A DNA stretch of 64,000 nucleotides. It comes from Flectonema sp. DT1601 (taxonomy: Eukaryota > Euglenozoa > Diplonemea > Diplonemida > Diplonemidae). The notes beneath the pieces are model-generated. The model had not been told where the DNA came from. It was given only the letters and a program-made list of their open reading frames with translations, and made no database searches. The position numbers and the translations under genes were made by a program. Of this stretch, positions 1 through 7,900 are shown piece by piece (position 1 is the first letter of the stretch; every line of letters starts with the position of its first letter). The stretch is taken from assembly GCA_964019425.1 (NCBI GenBank), contig OZ025787.1, positions 1,426,001 to 1,490,000 of the forward strand, read 5' to 3'.

Positions 1-431
1 GCAAGACATGACGAATTATGGGAGATTTTCATGAGACAAAAAAGTAATCGTAGCTTTTGATTCTTGGATGACCCTGTGTTTCACTCCCCCATCGCAAGTC
101 GTATTCCCAACTTCAAACGTTTTTTTTTCAATTGTGTTTAATTTCTTTTTTTTTAACTCTTTTCGTCTTACGCAAGATGAGAAAACAATTTTCCGAGAGC
201 TTTGATTCTCCAAGAGGTCAACTCTATTTTCTTATTATACGTTTTGTGGTTTAATTAATAATAGCGTACCTCTCACTGAGGTGGTGCTGTTTCCAACTGT
301 CGTGATAGTGGATGAGTTTCTTCTACTAATTTTGTTCGTGTAGAAGTACTCAATAATACGTCACATTGCTTACTATGAATAATATTTATATAATGTTCGT
401 CATCATTCATATCTTTCATTCATTTTATCAG
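1..431 (+). repeat. Upstream repeat of tandem glycosidase unit 1
   Basis: This non-coding segment is the 5' part of a duplicated unit. Bases 1-118 recur at about 3162-3375, where the second copy has an 80-bp insertion, and bases about 160-370 recur at 3412-3640. A 115-bp core (about 211-325) occurs a third time at about 6968-7090. A pyrimidine-rich tract ending in AG at 430-431 is the best candidate trans-splice acceptor for the downstream glycosidase gene. No gene was seen here. Confidence 0.75.
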
Positions 432-437
432 AAGGAA

Positions 438-521
438 ATGACCGATGGCTTCACTAAACTGTTTGACAAGTATTCAGTAGTACACTACCACTTTAATCAT
501 AGTCACACGACCATAACATGA
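438..521 (+). promoter_or_regulatory. Upstream ORF overlapping the glycosidase start (copy 1)
   Basis: A 27-codon ORF begins at the first ATG after the predicted splice acceptor (430-431). Its stop codon overlaps the main ATG in an ATGA arrangement. The peptide starts MTDGFTKLFDKY. The same uORF lies before the second copy with one residue change. The layout would suit translational control by termination-reinitiation, but if the true acceptor is closer to the gene (for example the AG at about 476) the uORF is not in the mRNA. Confidence 0.4.
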
Positions 522-2686
522 GATCCCTTCCTTGGGTGCTGCTTGCAGCGACCCTCTGCAGTGCTGACAACACGATTTGCCCGAACTGGGAAACAGACCC
601 TGCCAGTTGCCTTAAGAAGTACAACGTAGTTTGGAATGACCTGCTTCCTGAACCTAGGGATACTTTCATAAATACAATGCCATTGGGTAATGGAAGACTA
701 ACAGCGAATGTGTACTCTAATGGAGAGGACTCTGTTAGTTTATTATTTGCAGCAAGTGATGCATGGAATGAAGGATCTGATTTGATAAAAGTTGGGACTG
801 TTACCGTTCAGTTCGAACCACAACCACCAAAGGGTCACTTCAAGCAGTACATTGACTTAGCCACGGCAACTGTGTTTGTGGAGATGGGAGACTTGCAAGT
901 GTCGATGTACATTGATGCGAATAGTAACACTACTGTTGTGGATTACAACAACACGAAGTACACTGCCAAGGCAACTGCCTCGTTGGCTCGTCCTCAAGCT
1001 CAGTCTGTCCAGGGTCAGTTTGAGTGTCAGGCATACAACATCAGTGCTGACGGTAGTGCTGAAAATGGAGCAGCTTTCTACCATCGGAATCAGGGATTCC
1101 CTGAACAAGATTACTTCAAGAACATGGTCGAGGAACAAAACCTCGGCCCCAAAGCCTACGCATCGATGCCTAACTTGTTAGTAAACAGAACTACTGGTGG
1201 GTACATTACTACTTCTGGTTCAATGACTCTCATTACGATATTAACAAAACAAACTAACACTGTAGAGGATTGGGTCTCTGCTGTCAAGGCTGAAGTCGTC
1301 ACTCCGAATCAAGAAGGTCACGTGAAGTGGTGGAATTCGTTTTGGCAGCGTTCGTACATTGAGGTTTCTGACTTTAATGTAACATCGAAGTACGTATTAC
1401 AGAGATTCCTGCAAGCATGCCAGGCCAGGTCTCCATTTCCCCTGAAATTTAATGGAATGTTGTTCACGGCGACACACAAGATGGATGTGCGTGGCTGGGG
1501 TGGTCGCAACTGGTGGCAGAACCTCCGTCTTCCGTACTACAACATGTTGTCAACTGGTGACACTGACATGTTGTTCACTCTGTTGGATGGTTTTCATAAA
1601 ACACTTCCTCTTGCTAAGGCAAGAACTGAACATTATTTCAACATCACTGGTGCTTACTGGCCGGAATACACTGATGCTCTATTTGGTACTACACACGCTC
1701 AGTCATACGGGTGTGGACGTGCTGGAAAGACTGACCCACCCTACTGGTACAACTCTGATCGTTGGAACCACTACAACGTTCAGGGAAGTTTGGATCTTTC
1801 CTTATTTGCGATTGATTACCTCACTCACACTGGTAAGTCTGGAGAGTACATGGACATCGTTGTTAATGTCTTGGAGTTCTTCGCTCAGTGGAGACCTGCT
1901 AGAGATGCTCAGGGTAAGATGATACTCTTCCCGACCCAATCATGTGAAACTTGGCAATGTCCTGGATTCCCACCAGACCCGAATAACTGCGCTACTAATG
2001 ACATGCCTACAATAGCTGGACTCTACTCTGTTGTGAACAATGTCTTGCTTACTTCATTCGGAACCCCACAGCAGAGGGCTTCTTGGAAGCAATTGTTGGA
2101 TATTATCCCTCCACTTCCAGTAAACAGCACGAACTTGTTGCCATGTGAGAAGTGTCCTCATAGAACCAGCAATGTAGAGAACACTGAATTGTATGCTGTT
2201 CATCCTTACAGATTGTTTACAGCAGGAAGGATGAAGCCGAGTGAGATGACGTTGGCATTCAACGCGATGGACGATCGCAGATTCCGTTCTGATGTTGGAT
2301 GGAACCAAAATGCCATGGACGCCGCACTCTTAGGACGTGCTAAGGATGCTCAGTCGATGGTAGTCGTACGTGCGAGTTACGGTCCTGCTCCTGGTTATCG
2401 CTTTCCTGCTTTCTTGCAGAAGCTTGAAAACTACGCTCCTGGAATAGATCATTTATCTGTTCACAACAATGCTGTGGTGTACATGTTATTACAACAGGAT
2501 GATTCAATTACACACAATGTAACTATTCTTCCTGCATGGCCATGTGACTGGGATGTAACTTTTAAACTCCACGCACCTCTACAGACGATAATCACTGGAT
2601 CTGTGACTAATGGAAAGGTTCAATACAAAGTTTCTCCTGACTCTAGGGCTCCATTTGTACACGCTGCTCCTTGTCAGCAGAAGTAA
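518..2686 (+). CDS. Secreted DUF5703-type six-hairpin glycosidase, copy 1
   Basis: This 722-residue protein has an N-terminal signal peptide (about residues 1-16) and then a DUF5703-like beta domain with the family motif PLGNGRL at about residue 55. An (alpha/alpha)6 six-hairpin glycosidase barrel follows, recognised by FNGMLFT, the WGGRNWWQN block near residue 327, LPLAKARTEHYF and a P-x-Q-x-x-ETW block near 470-478. Family members are bacterial and eukaryotic carbohydrate-active enzymes related to GH95/GH65 folds; the substrate is unknown. It should act outside the cell or in the endomembrane lumen. Compared with copy 2 (about 95% identical, 34 replacements by my count), this copy departs from the family consensus at likely active-site loops: KMDVRGWGG instead of DMDVRFWGG, and PTQSCETW instead of PAQACETW. 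It may therefore have changed specificity or activity. N-glycosylation sequons are common. Confidence 0.85.
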   Translation: MRSLPWVLLAATLCSADNTICPNWETDPASCLKKYNVVWNDLLPEPRDTFINTMPLGNGRLTANVYSNGEDSVSLLFAASDAWNEGSDLIKVGTVTVQFEPQPPKGHFKQYIDLATATVFVEMGDLQVSMYIDANSNTTVVDYNNTKYTAKATASLARPQAQSVQGQFECQAYNISADGSAENGAAFYHRNQGFPEQDYFKNMVEEQNLGPKAYASMPNLLVNRTTGGYITTSGSMTLITILTKQTNTVEDWVSAVKAEVVTPNQEGHVKWWNSFWQRSYIEVSDFNVTSKYVLQRFLQACQARSPFPLKFNGMLFTATHKMDVRGWGGRNWWQNLRLPYYNMLSTGDTDMLFTLLDGFHKTLPLAKARTEHYFNITGAYWPEYTDALFGTTHAQSYGCGRAGKTDPPYWYNSDRWNHYNVQGSLDLSLFAIDYLTHTGKSGEYMDIVVNVLEFFAQWRPARDAQGKMILFPTQSCETWQCPGFPPDPNNCATNDMPTIAGLYSVVNNVLLTSFGTPQQRASWKQLLDIIPPLPVNSTNLLPCEKCPHRTSNVENTELYAVHPYRLFTAGRMKPSEMTLAFNAMDDRRFRSDVGWNQNAMDAALLGRAKDAQSMVVVRASYGPAPGYRFPAFLQKLENYAPGIDHLSVHNNAVVYMLLQQDDSITHNVTILPAWPCDWDVTFKLHAPLQTIITGSVTNGKVQYKVSPDSRAPFVHAAPCQQK

Positions 2687-3161
2687 GGTAAAGTTGGTAT
2701 CAGTGAGCACTCAGCTGGGAAATCTCTAATTTGATTTGAATTTGAGGACAAGATAAGAAAAACATAATATTATTGTAAACTTTTGTTTCATTCCTTCGAA
2801 ACAATGAATCTGTAGGCATTAAAAGGAGAAAAAAATTACTTTTATACCTACATTTTAAACTCACTATCTCACACCAGTCCAACATTCGACATTTTTTAAA
2901 TTTTTTTTTTTTTGTTAAGCTTTTGGAGTTCTGCAGTGCTATGGTACTGTCTCCTAAAAAGCTTCACCTAAAAAATATTCTCACCTTGGGTTTCAAGTCC
3001 TGAATATTTAAACTCCACAAGTACGGATTGAAACATTCAATAGCATAGTATTCCCAACTGCAAAGGGTTCTTCGATAAAATATAATTTTGCTCTTTTCTT
3101 TTAGTGATTTAAGTGATTTTGTGAGCAACTCGTGTTATTTTTTGGTGTTCCTTACCCTGAG
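2687..3161. other. Intergenic spacer after glycosidase copy 1
   Basis: This is the AT-rich 3' region between the first glycosidase gene and the start of the second repeat unit. It contains short A and T runs but no convincing gene. It differs from the sequence after copy 2, so the duplicated block ends just past the stop codon at about 2692. Confidence 0.6.
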
Positions 3162-3640
3162 CAAGACATGACGAATTATGGGAGATTTTCATGAGACGAA
3201 AAAGCAATCGCAGCTTTTGATTCTTGGATGACCCTGTGTTTTACTCCCCTATCGCAAGTCTTATGCTGAATTATCTTTGTGTTTTTATGATACAATACCA
3301 GTTGTAATTTTTACAAAATCGAACATACATCCCCTTCATTCCCTATCGCAAGTCGTATTCCCAACTTCAAACGTTTATTTTCCGATTTTTTTAAAAAGAA
3401 TTTTAAAACTAGTTTCGTCTTGCGCAAGATGTGCAAGAATTCCAACTCGTGCTCAGCTACTGAGAAAACAATTTCCCGAGAGCTTTGAATTCTCCAAGAA
3501 ATCAACTCTATTTTTGTGGTTAATTACCTCTCACTGAGGTAGTTCTGTTTCCTACTGTCGTGATAGTGGATGAGTTTCTTCTTCTAATTTTGTTCGTGTA
3601 GAAGTACTCAATAATACGTCACATAAACATTGCTTACGTT
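3162..3640 (+). repeat. Upstream repeat of tandem glycosidase unit 2
   Basis: This is a second copy of the sequence at 1-370, about 90% alike outside gaps. It differs by an 80-bp insertion at 3261-3340 flanked by 14-bp direct repeats, and by small indels. It shows that the whole gene plus upstream region was duplicated, not only the coding part. Confidence 0.75.
3247..3354. mobile_element. Short SINE-like insertion with target-site duplication
   Basis: An 80-bp segment (3261-3340) is flanked by identical 14-bp copies of CCCTATCGCAAGTC at 3247-3260 and 3341-3354. The homologous site in unit 1 (about 86-100) has one copy and no insert, so this is a filled/empty site pair. Related sequence lies at 3694-3785 and 40273-40372, both with about 20 bp of extra sequence at the left end. 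A short non-coding retroposon, 5'-truncated here, is the simplest reading. No coding capacity is present. Confidence 0.6.
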
Positions 3641-3693
3641 GTTTGTTAGATCCTTTCGTATCGTAATAAATCCCTCCTGTTTCTAATCACCCT

Positions 3694-3785
3694 TAGGCAC
3701 TGTATCTAAAACTAATGCTAAATTATCTTTATGTTTTATGATACAACACAGTTGGTCATTTTTACAAAGTCGAACATACATCCCC
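3694..3785. repeat. Dispersed short repeat, second copy
   Basis: This copy is similar to 3261-3335 and to 40273-40372. It shares the blocks CTGTATCT, AACTAATG, AAATTATC, TTTATGATACAA and CGAACA in the same order. It lies within about 770 bp of sequence that unit 2 has and unit 1 lacks. A weaker relative may lie at 3848-3925. Confidence 0.5.
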
Positions 3786-3940
3786 CCGTATCCAATTCCC
3801 CCCGTTACGTGTTAGTCGCTGTGTCATGAGTTTTTAATTTCATTATTTAGCTTTGATACAATACGGAGATTTATATTCATATAAACCTAATCAAACAGTT
3901 TACCCAACGTTGCGTGTTAACCTTGGTTTATTTTTCCAAC

Positions 3941-4395
3941 CTCCAGTTTCTACCTAGCTCCGCATCCTGTGAACACCTAACCCAATCCGAGCCCACCCTG
4001 TCCAAAAAATTCAAATCCGGTACTGGCACCCCTGGCGGCCCACCAGTTTTAAGATAATGTGGTAGAAGTCCACCTACCTGAAGGCATTCAAAGATGATGT
4101 GTGAATTTAGTTTTTTTATCCTCTCATGCTATGAGTGTCTTCATCCCTTTGAACTTAAATTTTTTTCTTTTGTTTCGTATGTTTTTCAGGTTGCAGCTTC
4201 TTAGTCAGCTCCTAACACGTTTTGTTTTCCTTTTCTTATCCACACAAGTGACCTCTATGGTTAGAAAAAATGAAATTTTGAAACTGGTGGGTGCCTCAGT
4301 ACCGGAATTGGGGTTTTTAGATAGTATTTTCGTGGGGTTGTGGGCTCTGATTGGTGCTGGGTGACCACAGGATAGCCTGGCTGGGGTTTCTGCAT
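3941..4395. mobile_element. Fold-back or MITE-like element with ~110-bp inverted arms
   Basis: The arm at 3941-4050 is matched, imperfectly and in inverse orientation, by 4279-4393. Paired blocks run from AAACTGGTGGG next to the centre, through AGTACCGG and GTGGGCTC, out to CACAGGAT. The arms are GC-richer than the surroundings, and the interior (about 230 bp) is AT-rich and non-coding. The element lies in the part of unit 2 that is absent from unit 1, so it probably inserted after the duplication. No transposase is present. A structured RNA is an alternative. Confidence 0.55.
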
Positions 4396-4454
4396 GTCTT
4401 CTTATTATAATGTTCTTCATCATTCATATCTTTCATTCATTTTATCAGAAGGAA

Positions 4455-4538
4455 ATGACCGATGGCTTCACTAAACTGTTTGACAAGTATTCAGTAGTAC
4501 ACTACCACTTTAATCATAGTCACACGCCCATAACATGA
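4455..4538 (+). promoter_or_regulatory. Upstream ORF overlapping the glycosidase start (copy 2)
   Basis: This is the counterpart of the uORF at 438-521: 27 codons, the same ATGA overlap with the main start, and one Thr-to-Pro change near the end. It follows the acceptor-like tract ending in AG at about 4447-4448. It is kept in both copies, but the surrounding leader is also nearly identical, so conservation alone is weak evidence of function. Confidence 0.4.
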
Positions 4539-6703
4539 GATCCCTTCCTTGGGTGCTGCTTGCAGCGACCCTCTGCAGTGCTGACAACACGATTTGCCCG
4601 AACTGGGAAACAGACCCTGCCAGTTGCCTTAAGAAGTACAACGTAGTTTGGAATGACCTGCTTCCTGAACCTAGGGATACTTTCATAAATACAATGCCAT
4701 TGGGTAATGGAAGACTAACAGCGAATGTGTACTCTAATGGAGAGGACTCTGTTAGTTTATTATTTGCAGCAAGTGATGCATGGAATGAAGGATCTGATTT
4801 GATAAAAGTTGGGACTGTTACCGTTCAGTTCGAACCACAACCACCAAAGGGTCACTTCAAGCAGTACATTGACTTAGCCACGGCAACTGTGTTCGTGGAG
4901 ATGGGAGACTTGCAAGTGTCGATGTACATTGATGCGAACAGTAACACTACTGTTGTGGATTACAACAACACGAAGTACACTGCCAAGGCAACTGCCTCGT
5001 TGGCTCGTCCTCAAGCTCAGTCTGTCCAGGGTCAGTTTGAGTGTCAGGCATACAACATCAGTGCTGACGGTAGTGCTGAAAATGGAGCAGCTTTCTACCA
5101 TCGGAATCAGGGATTCCCTGAACAAGATTACTTCAAGAACATGGTCGAGGAACAAAACCTCGGCCCCAAAGCCTACGCATCGATGCCTAACTTGTTGGTA
5201 AACAGAACTACTGGTGGGTACATTACTACTTCTGGTTCAATGACTCTCATTACGATATTAACAAAACAAACTAACACTGTAGAGGATTGGGTCTCTGCTG
5301 TCAAGGCTGAAGTCGTCACTCCGAATCAAGAAAGTCACGTGAAGTGGTGGAACTCGTTTTGGCAGCGTTCGTACATTGAGGTTTCTGACTTTAACGTAAC
5401 ATCGAAGTACGTATTACAGAGATTCCTGCAAGCATGCCAGGCCAGGTCTCCATTTCCTATGAAATTTAATGGAATGTTGTTCACGGCGACACACGACATG
5501 GATGTGCGTTTCTGGGGTGGTCGCAACTGGTGGCAGAACCTCCGTCTTCCGTACTACAACATGTTGTCAACTGGTGACACTGACATGTTGTTCACTCTGT
5601 TGGATAGTTTTCATAAAACACTTCCTCTTGCTAAGGCAAGAACTGAACATTATTTCAACATCACTGGTGCGTACTGGCCGGAATACACTGATGCTCTATT
5701 TGGTACTACACACGCTCAGTCATACGGGTGTGGTCGTGCTGGAAAGACTGACCCACCCTACTGGTACAACACTGATCGTTGGAACCACTACAACGTTCAG
5801 GGAAGTTTGGATCTTTCCTTATTTGCGATTGATTACCTCACTCACACTGGTAAGTCTGGAGAGTACATGGACATCGTTGTTAATGTCTTGGAGTTCTTCG
5901 CTCAGTGGAGACCTGCTAGAGATGCTCAGGGTAAGATGCTCTTCTATCCAGCTCAAGCATGTGAAACTTGGCAATGTCCTGGATTCCCACCAGACCCGAA
6001 TAACTGCGCTACTAACGACATGCCTACAATAGCTGGACTCTACTCTGTTGTGAACAATGTCTTGCTTACTTCATTCGGAACCCCACAGCAGAGGGCTTCT
6101 TGGAAGCAATTGTTGGATATTATCCCTCCACTTCCAGTAAACAGCACGAACTTGTTGCCATGTGAGAAGTGTCCTCCGACTACCAGCAATACAGAGAATC
6201 CTGAACTGTATGCTGTTCATCCTTACAGATTGTTTACAGCAGGAAGGATGAAGCCGAGTGAGATGACGTTGGCACTCAACGCTTTAGACGATCGCATATT
6301 CCGTGCTGATGTTGGATGGGAACAAACTGCTATGAACGCTGCACTCTTAGGACGTGCTAAGGAAGCTCAGTCGATGGTAGTCGCACGTGCGAGTTACGGT
6401 CCTGCTCCTGGTTATCGCTTTCCGGGTTTCATGCCGAGAGTTATGTCCTACGCTCCTAGTTTAGATCATTTATCTGTTCACAACAATGCTGTGGTGTACA
6501 TGTTATTACAACAAGATGACTCAATTACACACAATGTAACTATTCTTCCTGCATGGCCATGTGACTGGGATGTAACTTTTAAACTCCACGCACCTCTACA
6601 GACGATAATCACTGGATCTGTGACTAATGGAAAGGTTCAATACAAAGTTTCTCCTGAGTCTAGGGCTCCATTTGTACACGCTGCTCCTTGTCAGCAGAAG
6701 TAA
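4535..6703 (+). CDS. Secreted DUF5703-type six-hairpin glycosidase, copy 2
   Basis: This 722-residue paralogue has the same length and domain order as copy 1: signal peptide (1-16), DUF5703-like beta domain, then a six-hairpin barrel. The motifs FNGMLFT (311-317), DMDVRFWGG (321-329) and PAQACETW (about 472-479, Glu477) fit the family consensus better than copy 1, so this may be the ancestral activity. The first 262 residues are identical to copy 1. Nearly all 34 replacements fall in a few clusters in the barrel, with 18 in one stretch of about 75 residues (roughly 577-650). The leader and start region are nearly identical, so both copies are probably trans-spliced and translated alike. The exact reaction and sugar are not known. 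Confidence 0.85.
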   Translation: MRSLPWVLLAATLCSADNTICPNWETDPASCLKKYNVVWNDLLPEPRDTFINTMPLGNGRLTANVYSNGEDSVSLLFAASDAWNEGSDLIKVGTVTVQFEPQPPKGHFKQYIDLATATVFVEMGDLQVSMYIDANSNTTVVDYNNTKYTAKATASLARPQAQSVQGQFECQAYNISADGSAENGAAFYHRNQGFPEQDYFKNMVEEQNLGPKAYASMPNLLVNRTTGGYITTSGSMTLITILTKQTNTVEDWVSAVKAEVVTPNQESHVKWWNSFWQRSYIEVSDFNVTSKYVLQRFLQACQARSPFPMKFNGMLFTATHDMDVRFWGGRNWWQNLRLPYYNMLSTGDTDMLFTLLDSFHKTLPLAKARTEHYFNITGAYWPEYTDALFGTTHAQSYGCGRAGKTDPPYWYNTDRWNHYNVQGSLDLSLFAIDYLTHTGKSGEYMDIVVNVLEFFAQWRPARDAQGKMLFYPAQACETWQCPGFPPDPNNCATNDMPTIAGLYSVVNNVLLTSFGTPQQRASWKQLLDIIPPLPVNSTNLLPCEKCPPTTSNTENPELYAVHPYRLFTAGRMKPSEMTLALNALDDRIFRADVGWEQTAMNAALLGRAKEAQSMVVARASYGPAPGYRFPGFMPRVMSYAPSLDHLSVHNNAVVYMLLQQDDSITHNVTILPAWPCDWDVTFKLHAPLQTIITGSVTNGKVQYKVSPESRAPFVHAAPCQQK

Positions 6704-7174
6704 GGTAAAGTTAGTAGCAGCTTATTGTTTGTGAAAAGTACGCAAACTTAAATTATTATTTCACAACCTCCCCTCTTGTTAGATTAGCACCGTGTAATCA
6801 ATTCTTGCTCCGCAGATTACTACTTTTGTGCTAAACACCGATTCCTTATTTTTATTGTTTTTATTACCAACGTATTCAGGTTGTTTCGATTTTTTATTCG
6901 TTCGATCTGTTCCCTTCCTAATATTACTATTCCTGAGCTCTACTGCTGAGGTCTCCCTGAGATTGCTTCTCCAAGAGGTCAACTCTATTTTCTTATTATA
7001 CGTTTTGTGGTTTAATTAATAATAGCGTACCTCTCACTGAGGTGGTGCTGTTTCCAACTGTCGTGTGATGGTGTATGAGTTTCTTCTACTAATTAATTAT
7101 GCAGGAAGGATGGCTCTATATTATACTTGTTATCTGTGAGTAGTCTTTGAGGGTATAAATTCTTATTCTTTCAG
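6704..7174. repeat. Spacer with a third partial copy of the glycosidase upstream repeat
   Basis: The first part (6704-6965) is unique AT-rich sequence. Bases about 6968-7090 match 211-325 of unit 1 almost exactly, including the block CCTCTCACTGAGGTGGTGC, with a small change after CTGTCGTG. The array therefore once had, or has lost, a further unit next to the eS12 gene. The last bases hold the polypyrimidine tract and AG acceptor (7173-7174) of eS12. Confidence 0.7.
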
Positions 7175-7204
7175 CCCTTTAGCTCATCACCACTACCCAC
7201 TTCA

Positions 7205-7642
7205 ATGTCTGACAACATGATTGACGAGACTGTCGCTGAGGTCGAGCAGGAGGACCCACAGATTGAGGACGAGGACGCAGAGCCAGAGGATCTTCTTGCT
7301 GCCCTTCAGCAAGTGTTGAAGAGAGCTAGATTCCACAAGGGTCTTGCCAGAGGTCTTCACGAGACTGTTAAGGTTCTTGACAAGAAGGTTGCTCACCTTT
7401 GTGTCCTTGCTGAGGACTGTGACGAAGCTGCCTACACCGCCTTGATCGAAGCTCTCTGTGACGAACATCAGATCCACTTGATCAAGGTTCCAGAGAAGAA
7501 GAAGTTGGGAGAATGGGTTGGACTTGCAAAGTTCGACACCAACTCGAACATCAAGAAGGTCATCGGAGCCTCATGTGTTGCCATCACTGAGTACGGTGAG
7601 AAGAGTAAGGCACTCGACATGATCCTTGCTCACTTTGCATAA
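7205..7642 (+). CDS. RPS12: 40S ribosomal protein eS12
   Basis: This 145-residue protein matches eukaryotic ribosomal protein S12 (eS12, L7Ae superfamily) along its whole length. It has an acidic N-terminus, then the L7Ae-like core with the conserved CVLAEDCDE and IKVPEKKKLGEWVG blocks and a final KASCV-type strand (here GASCVAITEYGEKSKAL). It is a component of the small ribosomal subunit. The start follows a good trans-splice acceptor (AG at 7173-7174) with a 30-nt leader. Codon choice is more GC-rich and biased than in neighbours, as expected for a highly expressed gene. Confidence 0.95.
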   Translation: MSDNMIDETVAEVEQEDPQIEDEDAEPEDLLAALQQVLKRARFHKGLARGLHETVKVLDKKVAHLCVLAEDCDEAAYTALIEALCDEHQIHLIKVPEKKKLGEWVGLAKFDTNSNIKKVIGASCVAITEYGEKSKALDMILAHFA

Positions 7643-7689
7643 ATATTTAGCTTTTAAAAAAAAGGGTTAAAAGTGAATTAGTTATCAAC

Positions 7690-7721
<32 letters not shown>

Positions 7722-7900
7722 AAAGCAATGTCAGCAAAAGGGCAATTGTTTCGATGCTTTTGGCCCCTCCTTTGTATTATTTTTGATGAGTAGTTTCTAA
7801 CAGGTACAAAGATGATGTAAATGTGTACCTTTTAATCGAATGTCCCGTTTGTAGTAATTCCATCATCAGTTTAAACTATTTCAGGTAATCCAATTCAAGT

